Below, piece after piece: positions 44,868 to 52,803 of a stretch of 64,000 bases of DNA. Origin of the DNA: Prolixibacter sp. NT017 (lineage in GTDB: Bacteria; Bacteroidota; Bacteroidia; Bacteroidales; Prolixibacteraceae). The stretch is from assembly GCF_009617875.1 (NCBI RefSeq), contig NZ_BLAV01000001.1:1922001-1986000 (forward strand), written 5' to 3'. Positions within the stretch are counted from its first letter, which is position 1. Every line of letters begins with the position of its first letter. The translations under genes were made by a program, and so were the position numbers. The notes under the pieces were generated by a model. It had not been told where the DNA came from. It saw nothing but the letters and a program-made list of their open reading frames with translations, and made no database searches.

Positions 44868-46232
44868 ATGAAAAAAGTACAACTAGTCATAGTACTCACT
44901 GCCAGCTTTGTTCTCAGCTCGTGTAACGCTTATTTTAATCAACCCATGGCTCCTACTCCTGCCCGGATAGGTCAGGATACGAGGATCTCATCAAAATTTG
45001 CCGAACTGCCAGCACCTGAAGAACCAATTGTAGCGGCTGTATATAAATTCAGAGATCAGACAGGACAATATAAGGCTACGGATTATGGTTCTTCCTGGTC
45101 TACTGCAATCACGCAAGGTGCCACATCCATTTTATTGAAAGCGTTAGAAGATTCGAAGTGGTTTGTCCCTATCGAACGAGAAGGTTTAGCAAACTTGTTA
45201 AACGAACGTAAAATTATTAACTCGAGTCGAATGAACTACTCACAGCAGACCGGGAGTAATGAGCCTTCTCTTCCCCCTCTTTTGTTTGCAGGTGTCATTT
45301 TGGAGGGTGGCATTATTTCTTACGACTACAATATTCTTACAGGCGGAGCTGGAGCCAGATACCTGGGTATTGGAGCGAATACACAATATCGAGAAGACAG
45401 AGTATCCATATATCTCCGGGCTATTTCGACCAATAGTGGTCGGATATTGAAGTCTGTTAATGTTTCCAAAAGGATCTTATCGCAAGAAATAAGTGCCGGT
45501 GTTTTTAAATATGTTGCAACGAATAAGCTACTGGAAGCAGAGTCTGGTTTTACCTACAATGAACCAACGGATATCGCTGTACAGGAAGCTATTGAGAAAG
45601 CTGTATTGGATTTGATCATGGAGGGAGTATTTGATGGCCTTTGGAAATTAAAGAATCCGGAAGATGTAGAGGCTCCGATTTTTACTGAATATTTAAAAGA
45701 AAAAGATCAACGTGACGATGAAAACTTTTGGGGAAATAAATTGCAGCAAAGACGCAATAAACTTGCCTTAAACTTTTCGGCCAATGCTTACAGCTTCCAA
45801 AGTGATTGGGGGAAAACGGGGCTGAATGGTGGTGGTAGCTTCGGACTATACTATTTGCCCAAAAAACACGCTTCTTTTCTGTCGCTTACAGCAGGAATTG
45901 GAAAACTTAAAAGCGGACCATATTTTGAAACAACGATGGTCAATACCGAACTGAATTATGGTATCAATATTTTTCCACAGCGCTCTTTTTCTCCATATTT
46001 TACTGTTGGAACGGGTGTTGCTTATACCGATAAGTTTTACCCTTATGTGAAAGGCGGACTAGGAATGGAGTATTTATTGAGGAATGATATTGGACTTTTT
46101 ATGGAAGTTAACAGTAACTACTTACTGAATGACAACCTGGACGGAATCAATCACGGTTACTACAATGACTACTTTATTGGAGGCAAACTAGGACTTAACT
46201 TGTACCTTGATTTCAATAAGAAAAGAAAATAA
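44868..46232 (+). CDS. csgG: Curli secretion pore CsgG with extra C-terminal domain
   Basis: CsgG is the outer-membrane lipoprotein that forms the nonameric secretion pore for curli subunits. A lipobox ends at Cys19 (LSSC). The CsgG domain (about 45-270) matches closely: IVAAVYKFRDQTGQYK, TSILLKALEDSKWFVPIERE, GLANLLNERKII and VSIYLRAISTNSGRIL. E. coli CsgG is 277 residues; here 454. The extra about 155 residues (300-454) read as alternating beta strands with aromatic belts (LALNFSANAYSF, GGSFGLYYLPK, YGINIFPQRSFSPYFTVGTG, KLGLNLYLDF), resembling a small OmpA/OmpW-like barrel. Whether this domain is itself a barrel in the membrane is inference. Confidence 0.93.
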   Translation: MKKVQLVIVLTASFVLSSCNAYFNQPMAPTPARIGQDTRISSKFAELPAPEEPIVAAVYKFRDQTGQYKATDYGSSWSTAITQGATSILLKALEDSKWFVPIEREGLANLLNERKIINSSRMNYSQQTGSNEPSLPPLLFAGVILEGGIISYDYNILTGGAGARYLGIGANTQYREDRVSIYLRAISTNSGRILKSVNVSKRILSQEISAGVFKYVATNKLLEAESGFTYNEPTDIAVQEAIEKAVLDLIMEGVFDGLWKLKNPEDVEAPIFTEYLKEKDQRDDENFWGNKLQQRRNKLALNFSANAYSFQSDWGKTGLNGGGSFGLYYLPKKHASFLSLTAGIGKLKSGPYFETTMVNTELNYGINIFPQRSFSPYFTVGTGVAYTDKFYPYVKGGLGMEYLLRNDIGLFMEVNSNYLLNDNLDGINHGYYNDYFIGGKLGLNLYLDFNKKRK

Positions 46233-46275
46233 GTTTGATTGATATTAAGCCGGAGTTTTTGTAACTTATGTAAAA

Positions 46276-46875
46276 ATGAGAGCCATGAAAAACTTAGATA
46301 AAATATTCATTATTCTGGTGTTTTTATTTATATCCGGAACAAGCTGGGCTCAGAGCAATCGGAACAATGTTCCCCAAGGACAGGATGATGGAATTCATCA
46401 GCAATTGGCCCAACAGCAATTGTTCATTAACGAACAGATGGCACTTCAGGGAATGTCGGTTCAGGCTCAAGTTAATCAGAAAGGAAACTACAATAATGCT
46501 TTAATAAAAGATCAGTCCGTTGAATCTTACCTAAATAATACAACCGTTAATCAATATGGTGATTACAATAATGCCGCCCTCTATATTAACGGCTCAGGGT
46601 TGACGACCAATGCTACTCAGCAAGGGAACAGCAATACACTGAAGCTGAATCTTCAGGGCAATAATATCGAGGGAAATATTTTGCAAAAAGGAAACCAGCA
46701 TACGCTTAACGCCTCGTTATCCGACTATAGCATGCTTAGAAGCACTTACAACATAACCCAAACAGGAAGTGGCAGCAACCTGCAAATTCAGGAGAATGGC
46801 TATAATCAACTCAACGGCATGTCTATAAAGATTAACGGTCCGATGACACTTCAATTAAAAAACGGCGGATTTTGA
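46276..46875 (+). CDS. csgB: Curlin-repeat minor subunit/nucleator (CsgB-like)
   Basis: This is an exported 199-residue protein with curlin-type repeats, a likely nucleator or second fibre subunit. A signal peptide (about 4-26, ending TSWAQ) is followed by a Gln-rich spacer (about 27-65) and repeats with Q-x-G-x-x-N: VNQKGNYNNA, VNQYGDYNNA, TQQGNSNT, LQKGNQHT, ITQTGSGSN and IQENGYNQ. Naming it CsgB rather than a second CsgA rests on its smaller size, weaker repeats and position after csgG. ATG codons at 46276 and 46285 are both possible. Confidence 0.75.
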   Translation: MRAMKNLDKIFIILVFLFISGTSWAQSNRNNVPQGQDDGIHQQLAQQQLFINEQMALQGMSVQAQVNQKGNYNNALIKDQSVESYLNNTTVNQYGDYNNAALYINGSGLTTNATQQGNSNTLKLNLQGNNIEGNILQKGNQHTLNASLSDYSMLRSTYNITQTGSGSNLQIQENGYNQLNGMSIKINGPMTLQLKNGGF

Positions 46876-46914
46876 ATGCTAAATATAATGGCTTATTATC
46901 TAACAAGTAACATC

Positions 46915-46926
46915 TAACCCCCGGAT
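46915..46926 (+). promoter_or_regulatory. TAACCCCCRGAT element before the locus lipoprotein
   Basis: TAACCCCCGGAT lies six bases before the ATG at 46932. The near-identical TAACCCCCAGAT lies six bases before the csgE ATG on the minus strand (49535-49546). It may be a translational or regulator site shared by the two genes. Confidence 0.35.
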
Positions 46927-46931
46927 AGGCG

Positions 46932-48443
46932 ATGAAAAGACACTCTTTTGTTAAATTCCTTCTATTAATACTAGTTTCGCTTGGTTTATGGCAATGTAAA
47001 GAACAGCCATATGATGTCGTTCTTTATGGTTCGCTGGAAGGAACCATTATTAGCGAATATGATAATGCACCTATTAGAAATGTCAAGATAACGACTTCTC
47101 CAACCTCAGAAACTGTTTATACTGACTCTGTAGGGCATTTTTCCATCGAGGAAGTTCCGTCTGGAGATGTAACAGTAACTGCTTCGAAGGATGGATATAC
47201 AAGTACCACCGAAAAGCTAACTGTAACGGAAAAGGAGACAAGCACTATTAGTATGTATCTGCCCAAAGATGCTATCACTAATCCAGCTGATGATGCCATT
47301 ACATTAAAAAATCCGTCAGATGGTGTTGTAGATCAACCGGTAAATTTGACGTTCACCTGGCAATTTAATGATACAACCTATAAAAACTCGCCTATTGATG
47401 TTAGTTTAGTAACAATCAATGCTGCAACGCTGGAAGAGAAAACATGGGTAGCCAATACCAGAGATACTTCGTATACAGTAAATGGACTGAAATACAACAC
47501 ATCATACTTGTGGTATCTAAAAGTTGAAGCAGAAGGTACTTATATTGGGAAAACAAGCAACCGGAGATTTCAAACTCAGGCTGTACCTAAGAACCTTCTG
47601 GTCTATGCGAAAGTTTTCAATAATAATTATGAGATATTCTCGTACGATAGTACCACACAGATCAACTATCAAATAACAGATTTCCCTGCAAAGGATTGGT
47701 ATCCCAGAAAGTCTCCGACAGAGGACAAAGTGGCCTTTGTTTCGAACCGGAGTACGGAGAATCTGATATATACGATGACACTTGATGGCAGAAATCTAAC
47801 ACAGGTATCGCCAAAAGACAAGCCTGTAACAGGCTACAACAACAACGGTACTGGTTTTGCCTGGTCACCAGATGGTGGTTACATTATTTATCCTCACAAT
47901 AACCAGTTAATTAAGGTTAACAAGGAAGGTTATGATGCCACAGTGATTGCTACAGCTCCTGCCGGGCGCAATTTTTGGTATTGCGATTGGTCTCGTTATG
48001 GACATAAAATTGTCGTTCAGACCGTTGGCGACAACATTTATGATTCGGAGATATATGTCATGGATGATGACGGCAGCAATATGCATTTGTTGGTCGGAAA
48101 CGAGCCAGGAAGAACAGACTCTCCCACTTTCTCCTTTGATGGCCAAACGGTTTACTTTACCCACTCCACTAAAGATTTCGCAGATGGAACCCAGATTGAT
48201 GCTCATCTATATCAAATCAACATTGATGGTACAGGAGAACAGGAAATTGACCTTGGGCTTAGTGCAGGAGAATGTGTATTCAACCCCAGAATTTTAGCGG
48301 CAGGGGTCGGTCTTACGTATTCAGTAGGTATAGGAACGATTGGCCCTCGGAACATCTATACAGCCTACTTGCAAACAAATACAGATGGCTCCATTTCCGG
48401 TGCCACTGAACAAATTATTCAGGGAGACATGCCTGATTGGTAA
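46932..48443 (+). CDS. Lipoprotein with regulatory-like and beta-propeller domains
   Basis: This exported 503-residue lipoprotein has a lipobox Cys at 22 (GLWQC). Three parts are visible. The first is a carboxypeptidase-regulatory-like beta sandwich (about 32-110: GSLEGTIISEYDNAPIRNVK, DSVGHFSIEEVPSGDVTV). The second is a fibronectin-III-like region (about 125-220). The third is a TolB-type beta propeller (about 225-500) with repeated W-SP-DG and D-DGSN motifs such as FAWSPDGGYIIYP, VMDDDGSNMHLLV and FSFDGQTVYFTHS. It ends the curli transcript before a strong terminator. Its task, perhaps surface anchoring or fibre interaction, is inferred from position; I know of no E. coli counterpart. Confidence 0.85.
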   Translation: MKRHSFVKFLLLILVSLGLWQCKEQPYDVVLYGSLEGTIISEYDNAPIRNVKITTSPTSETVYTDSVGHFSIEEVPSGDVTVTASKDGYTSTTEKLTVTEKETSTISMYLPKDAITNPADDAITLKNPSDGVVDQPVNLTFTWQFNDTTYKNSPIDVSLVTINAATLEEKTWVANTRDTSYTVNGLKYNTSYLWYLKVEAEGTYIGKTSNRRFQTQAVPKNLLVYAKVFNNNYEIFSYDSTTQINYQITDFPAKDWYPRKSPTEDKVAFVSNRSTENLIYTMTLDGRNLTQVSPKDKPVTGYNNNGTGFAWSPDGGYIIYPHNNQLIKVNKEGYDATVIATAPAGRNFWYCDWSRYGHKIVVQTVGDNIYDSEIYVMDDDGSNMHLLVGNEPGRTDSPTFSFDGQTVYFTHSTKDFADGTQIDAHLYQINIDGTGEQEIDLGLSAGECVFNPRILAAGVGLTYSVGIGTIGPRNIYTAYLQTNTDGSISGATEQIIQGDMPDW

Positions 48444-48493
48444 TTGGGTTAGAGGCAGTAAGATAATGTTTAATATCTAGGAAAAAACACAAC

Positions 48494-48530
48494 AAAAAAG
48501 GGAACTAATTAATTGGTAGTTCCCTTTTTT
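48494..48530. terminator. Bidirectional terminator of the curli locus
   Basis: AAAAAAGGGAACTA and TAGTTCCCTTTTTT form a 14-bp perfect stem, with T-tails in both directions, between the convergent lipoprotein gene and csgE. Confidence 0.95.
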
Positions 48531-48740
48531 GTTGATAGTTCAGGCTCAGTATAAACCTATTATAGAACCTTAAACATTGTGGCTGTGTGCTTTTCAAAAA
48601 AAACACGAATGTTTTCAAATATTTTTGTTGCCCCTTATAAAACTTAGAATAAATCCAGAAATCGAAATTTTAAAGAGCTTTTTTCGAAGCTTATTCAACT
48701 ATCCGTATGTGGGAAAAATCTCAATGGTAAATTGAAAATA

Positions 48741-49529
48741 TCAATATATTCCGTTCCCCATCATATCCGGATCTTCTAATGTCTGCGAAACATTTTCTCT
48801 CTGCTTAAGGTAACTTTGAACTTGTCCAACTGCATAATCGGCATAGGCATTTATGATTTCCTCACGTGGCGACAGATATGAAGAAAACACTTCATCGTCA
48901 TTCACATAAATAGACACCATCACCCGATTCATTCGGGGTGGACTTTCTTTGATAAAAAGAGTATAATCTTTGGCATCTACTGGTGCCACCCATTTGGAAT
49001 AAAAAGACTCATAGAAATCGCGTCCTACCTTCGAGAGCGTCTCATCAACAACCAATCCATCAATTTCGACACTCAGTGCTTCTTCACTCTCTTTTTGCTT
49101 CTGCTCATTTATCAAAGACACCAGTTTTTCAAGCATCATTTTTTGAAAAGCTTTCTTGCGAAATGTCAAATTGCCTAATTTATTCAGGACTGAATCAGGC
49201 GTGGCTGACAATCGCTTTGACGGCACTGAAGGAATAGGCTTTAAGGCAAGAAGCACTTTTACCCCATCAACATAAATCGTGTCAGGATAAGGCCTTTTGT
49301 TTAGAATTTCATCAACATGTTTTTTCCAATCAGCGCCATAAGTATCCGGAACTTTGTATAGTGCAGAACGGGAAGCCCCATCAACAGTACTATCTTGATC
49401 GACAACCTGAGGAGTAGTAATTCCTGCAGATAAATTACCTGATAATAATGTCTGAGACTTGGCCTGAAAATTTACTATCAGCAAGAAAAATGCTGCGAGA
49501 TGAAAATATTTTGTGAGTTCTTTCTTCAT
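48741..49529 (-). CDS. csgE: Curli assembly factor CsgE, N-terminally extended
   Basis: CsgE is a periplasmic cap that brings curli subunits to the CsgG pore. The CsgE domain lies at about 153-240: EIDGLVVDETLSKVGRDFYE, WVAPVDAKDYTLFIKESPPR, NRVMVSIYVNDDEVFSSYLS and the Tyr/Ala-rich helix after it, matching the E. coli protein (129 residues) along its length. Here 262 residues: a signal peptide (about 1-25) and some 125 extra residues before the CsgE domain, containing RPYPDTIYVDGVKVLLALKP and a long charged helix (about 122-150). The extension has no known function. The gene is on the opposite strand and converges on the locus. Confidence 0.9.
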   Translation of the reverse strand: MKKELTKYFHLAAFFLLIVNFQAKSQTLLSGNLSAGITTPQVVDQDSTVDGASRSALYKVPDTYGADWKKHVDEILNKRPYPDTIYVDGVKVLLALKPIPSVPSKRLSATPDSVLNKLGNLTFRKKAFQKMMLEKLVSLINEQKQKESEEALSVEIDGLVVDETLSKVGRDFYESFYSKWVAPVDAKDYTLFIKESPPRMNRVMVSIYVNDDEVFSSYLSPREEIINAYADYAVGQVQSYLKQRENVSQTLEDPDMMGNGIY

Positions 49530-49534
49530 AACAC

Positions 49535-49546
49535 ATCTGGGGGTTA
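49535..49546 (-). promoter_or_regulatory. TAACCCCCRGAT element before csgE
   Basis: On the minus strand TAACCCCCAGAT lies six bases before the csgE ATG, pairing with the copy at 46915-46926. An AGTAAC motif also precedes both copies. Confidence 0.35.
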
Positions 49547-49765
49547 TCTGGCTTCAAGTTACTACAAAATATCGTTAAATTCAATCATTGAGGGCATCCC
49601 TTTCGTCCTAAAAACACAGCAAAATAAAAGCACAATTTTGCGTTTTCAATAGCTCCGAATTTTACTACAAACGAAATATTCTTCATGTTGTTATAAGCTA
49701 TGCCGGAAATCTGACTTTAGCTCGAATCGAAAATTTGCTTATTTTCACGAATTAATTAGGAAAGT

Positions 49766-50170
49766 ATGTCGGATACGATTGATATAACAGGACGATGGCT
49801 GTTCTCGGAAGATTTTGGCTACGGTACCGATAGCGGATACGTTGATTTGGAACAAAAAGGTTCCAGATTATCGGGGACACTTCAGTTTGCCGAGCAGATT
49901 GAAGGTGAAGAGACATTTATTGTCCGACAGGAAATTTATGGAACCGTTACCGGCCGTATCGTTTCAATGAAGTCCAAGTCATGTGAGATTCTCTTCAATA
50001 ACCAGGATATAACTTATGAGCTGGATTCCTGGAAAGGAAAAATTACCGATGAAGGGAAAATTACCGGGAATAGCATCGACGAAGAAGGAACCACCGGCAG
50101 ATTTGTTATGGAACGGATTAACGTCCAGACTTCCGGCTCTTCTGACGATATTTCATTTGGAATAAACTAA
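49766..50170 (+). CDS. Hypothetical protein, possible small beta-barrel
   Basis: I do not recognise this 134-residue protein. It has no signal peptide. It is rich in short beta-like segments with Gly turns: DITGRWLFSEDFGYGTDSGY, GSRLSGTLQFAEQI, IYGTVTGRIVSM, YELDSWKGKITDEGKITG. The 'G-x-W...G...L-x-Q...LSGTL' order is reminiscent of small lipocalin-like domains that start with ITGRW, but this is only a resemblance. The last about 15 residues are polar and probably disordered. It is followed five bases later by a small Cys-rich gene and then a channel gene, which suggests an operon. Confidence 0.65.
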   Translation: MSDTIDITGRWLFSEDFGYGTDSGYVDLEQKGSRLSGTLQFAEQIEGEETFIVRQEIYGTVTGRIVSMKSKSCEILFNNQDITYELDSWKGKITDEGKITGNSIDEEGTTGRFVMERINVQTSGSSDDISFGIN

Positions 50171-50175
50171 TCCAT

Positions 50176-50361
50176 ATGCCTAATAAAAGCTCTAAAGACT
50201 GTTTTGTTTGTCAGGCATCGGAGGAAGAAAAACTACTGCTGATTCATCCCCAGGTGATGTTACCCGTATGTCTGGATTGTCACAATACAGATGCTGAAAA
50301 ACAAAAAGTTGACGAACTGCTGGAAGGATTGGCCGACGGATTCGTCTGCGGTTGCATCTGA
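50176..50361 (+). CDS. Small Cys-rich protein, likely metal-binding
   Basis: This 61-residue protein has three Cys pairs: CFVC (about 9-12), CLDC (about 32-35) and CGC at the C-terminus, the first two with zinc-ribbon spacing. The middle is acidic and helical (AEKQKVDELLEGLADGF). It is a plausible zinc- or iron-binding small protein, function unknown. It begins five bases after the preceding gene and ends 12 bases before the channel gene, so all three are probably co-translated. No family assigned. Confidence 0.7.
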   Translation: MPNKSSKDCFVCQASEEEKLLLIHPQVMLPVCLDCHNTDAEKQKVDELLEGLADGFVCGCI

Positions 50362-50373
50362 TACTAACTTACC

Positions 50374-50997
50374 ATGATTAATTTTCTCGATTTAGCCGGT
50401 ACATTCGTATTTGCTGTGAGCGGAACCCATACTGCTATGCAGAAACGATTTGATCTCTTTGGGGCCCTTTTTATTGGCTTTGTTACAGCAGTTGGTGGCG
50501 GAACGCTTCGGGATATTTTGATTGGAATTACTCCCGTATCATGGATGAAGGACATCAACTACTTCTATATCATTGTAGCAGCAGTTATTTTCACCATCCT
50601 TTTCAGGAACTTTGTCCAAAAGCTCAGAAAAACGTTATTTCTTTTCGATACCATCGGAATTGGTGTATTTACGGTCATCGGACTTGAAAAGGCGCTTATG
50701 ATTGGAATTCCAATCCCTATGGCTATTATGATGGGCGTGGCTTCAGCTGTAGCCGGTGGCATACTCCGCGATGTTTTCAGTAACGAGATTCCCCTCATTT
50801 TTCATAAAGAGATATATGCTACCGCTTGTTTTGCTGGTGGAGTTCTCTTCATTATTCTGTACAAATTCACTTCACTTTCCGAATCATTTACCGTGCTATC
50901 GACGATACTGGTGATCATTGCCATCCGCATTTTAAGTGTGCGCTTTAACTGGTCCCTGCCCCGATTGCCCAAACATCATGAAAGCCATGGAAATTAA
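50374..50997 (+). CDS. TRIC-type trimeric cation channel (UPF0126/YicG-like)
   Basis: This is a 207-residue integral membrane protein with seven hydrophobic segments. The two inverted repeats each hold the family hallmark: AVGGGTLRDILIG in the first and AVAGGILRDVFSNEIP in the second. The N-terminus LDLAGTFVFAVSGTHTAMQK is also typical. Prokaryotic TRIC homologues form monovalent-cation channels, and some relatives have been linked to amino-acid transport, so the ion is uncertain. The DUF3820 gene overlaps its end. Confidence 0.9.
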   Translation: MINFLDLAGTFVFAVSGTHTAMQKRFDLFGALFIGFVTAVGGGTLRDILIGITPVSWMKDINYFYIIVAAVIFTILFRNFVQKLRKTLFLFDTIGIGVFTVIGLEKALMIGIPIPMAIMMGVASAVAGGILRDVFSNEIPLIFHKEIYATACFAGGVLFIILYKFTSLSESFTVLSTILVIIAIRILSVRFNWSLPRLPKHHESHGN

Positions 50998-51226
50998 CTC
51001 TGAACAGCAGCGCCGGGAACTGCTTGAGCTGGCCCGTACCCGCATGCCTTTTGGAAAATATAAAGAACGTTTGCTGGTTGATTTACCCGAGCCTTATTTG
51101 GTTTGGTTTAAGCAAAAAGGTTTCCCGAAAGGAAAATTGGGTAAAATGCTTGAGTTGATGCTTGAAATCAAATTCAACGGATTAGAAAACATAATTCGAG
51201 AAATAAATAAAAATTTTAATTACTGA
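50978..51226 (+). CDS. DUF3820 family protein
   Basis: This is an 82-residue cytoplasmic protein. The core RMPFGKYKERLLVDLPEPYLVWF followed by KQKGFPKGKLGKMLELMLEIKFNG matches the DUF3820/quorum-sensing-associated 'putative quorum-sensing-regulated virulence factor' family as I remember it; its molecular function is unknown. The first ATG within the coding part is at 50978, overlapping the channel gene by 20 bases (an ATG at 50987 is also possible). An upstream GTG at 50936 would give an unnatural N-terminus and is rejected. Confidence 0.8.
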   Translation: MKAMEINSEQQRRELLELARTRMPFGKYKERLLVDLPEPYLVWFKQKGFPKGKLGKMLELMLEIKFNGLENIIREINKNFNY

Positions 51227-51346
51227 TTTTCAGAATATTATATATTTTTGTTTAATTTTTTTCATTATTCCTTAAACATTTTTATTCCTCTGTGCGTATT
51301 ACATGCAGAATGAAAACGATTTACGTCTAATCAAACACTGCATGTT

Positions 51347-52705
51347 ATGAAAACAATTAAAATTTCAAGACTTTTAGTCACGATGTTGGTTTTAGGTTTT
51401 GTCTTTATGTCCTGTAAAGACGATGATGATAATACCACCACGGTAGAGCAACCACAAATGGAACAAACCATTGCTGAAAAGGCAATCGGAACTGAAAACT
51501 TAAGTAGCCTCGTTGCAGCACTTCAGGCTGCCGACTTAGTTGATCCTTTCACCAAATCGGGAAACTATACCGTTTTTGCACCTACTAACGAAGCGTTTGC
51601 CCAATTTTTGACTGACAACAACTTTGCCTCTTTGAGTGAAGTACCTAAAGAAGTACTCGCCAATGTACTACTCTACCATGTAGTTAACTCGCGCGTGATG
51701 TCGTCTGATTTATCGGCCGGATACTCACCATCCATGTTGCCTGCATCCGAGGACAATTACGTAAGTTTATATTTCCCGGAAGGAAATGTTACGCGAATTA
51801 ATGGATACTCGAATGTAACAACAGCTGATATTGAGGCCAGCAATGGTGTGATTCACATCGTCGATAAAGTGCTGACGCCTCCAACGGTCGTTGACCATGC
51901 TGTTATGAATTCTTCTTTTTCATCGCTGGTTGCTGCTGTTACCAAAGCCAACTTGGTTGATGCACTGAAAGATGGTGACAATCTTACCGTATTTGCACCA
52001 GTTGACGGTGCATTTGCATCGCTTCTGTCGGACTTGGGATTGTCAAGCCTTGATGACCTGACAGCTGAAGATTTAACTCCCATTTTGCTTTATCATGTTC
52101 TCGGAACAGGCGTTCCTGCGGCCAGTGTAGCAGAAGGATACGTTCCTACCTTATCAATGGCCAATGATAACAATTTGAGTTTGTACATCCGGCTGATAGA
52201 TGGAAATGTGATGCTGAATGGCCAATCGAACGTGGTAGCAACCGATGTATTTGGAACCAACGGAGTGATACACGTCATTGACAAGGTTCTTTTGCCTCAG
52301 ACAATCGCAGACTTCGCTGTTTCCAATCCCGCATTTTCACAGCTGGTTGCTGCGCTTTCACAGGCAAATCTCGTCGACGCATTTAACGGTTCCGATGTTT
52401 ATACGGTTTTTGCCCCGGTAAACGCAGCTTTTGACGCGCTTTATTCCCAGCTGGGTATTTCCGGAGCAACTGACCTCACTGCTGAAGATTTGACTCCGAT
52501 TCTTACAGCTCATGCGGTAAACGGTAATGTACTCTCCGGCACACTCACATCAGGCTCAGTGCCCACTCTTAATTCGAACAAGTCGCTGGATATTGCTGTC
52601 GCAGAAAGCGGAGTAACCATCGATGGAGACATCAACGTAGTGGCCACCGATGTGCAAGCCACAAACGGCGTCATTCACGTTATCGATAAAGTTATCGTTC
52701 CTTAA
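51347..52705 (+). CDS. Lipoprotein with three fasciclin (FAS1) domains
   Basis: This is a cell-surface or periplasmic adhesion-type lipoprotein of 452 residues. The lipobox ends at a Cys (FVFMSC, about residue 23), followed by an acidic Asp/Asn linker. Three FAS1 domains follow (about 40-177, 178-315, 316-452), each with the signature pattern: YTVFAPTNEAF / LTVFAPVDGAF / YTVFAPVNAAF, then LLYHV or LTAHA, and each closing with NGVIHIVDKVL or NGVIHVIDKV. The domains are similar to each other, so they arose by duplication. Adhesion is the family role; the ligand is unknown. It ends at a terminator. Confidence 0.93.
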   Translation: MKTIKISRLLVTMLVLGFVFMSCKDDDDNTTTVEQPQMEQTIAEKAIGTENLSSLVAALQAADLVDPFTKSGNYTVFAPTNEAFAQFLTDNNFASLSEVPKEVLANVLLYHVVNSRVMSSDLSAGYSPSMLPASEDNYVSLYFPEGNVTRINGYSNVTTADIEASNGVIHIVDKVLTPPTVVDHAVMNSSFSSLVAAVTKANLVDALKDGDNLTVFAPVDGAFASLLSDLGLSSLDDLTAEDLTPILLYHVLGTGVPAASVAEGYVPTLSMANDNNLSLYIRLIDGNVMLNGQSNVVATDVFGTNGVIHVIDKVLLPQTIADFAVSNPAFSQLVAALSQANLVDAFNGSDVYTVFAPVNAAFDALYSQLGISGATDLTAEDLTPILTAHAVNGNVLSGTLTSGSVPTLNSNKSLDIAVAESGVTIDGDINVVATDVQATNGVIHVIDKVIVP

Positions 52706-52735
52706 TATATAAACGTTTGGTTGATCAAATGTAAG

Positions 52736-52762
52736 GGTCGGAAATCTCTTCCGGCCTTTTTA
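52736..52762 (+). terminator. Terminator of the fasciclin gene
   Basis: GGTCGGAA pairs with TTCCGGCC (one wobble) with a 5-base loop, followed by TTTTTATT. Confidence 0.8.
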
Positions 52763-52803
52763 TTCAAAATGCTTATCTTTAGCCTAACCTCATTTTGAAA
52801 GCA

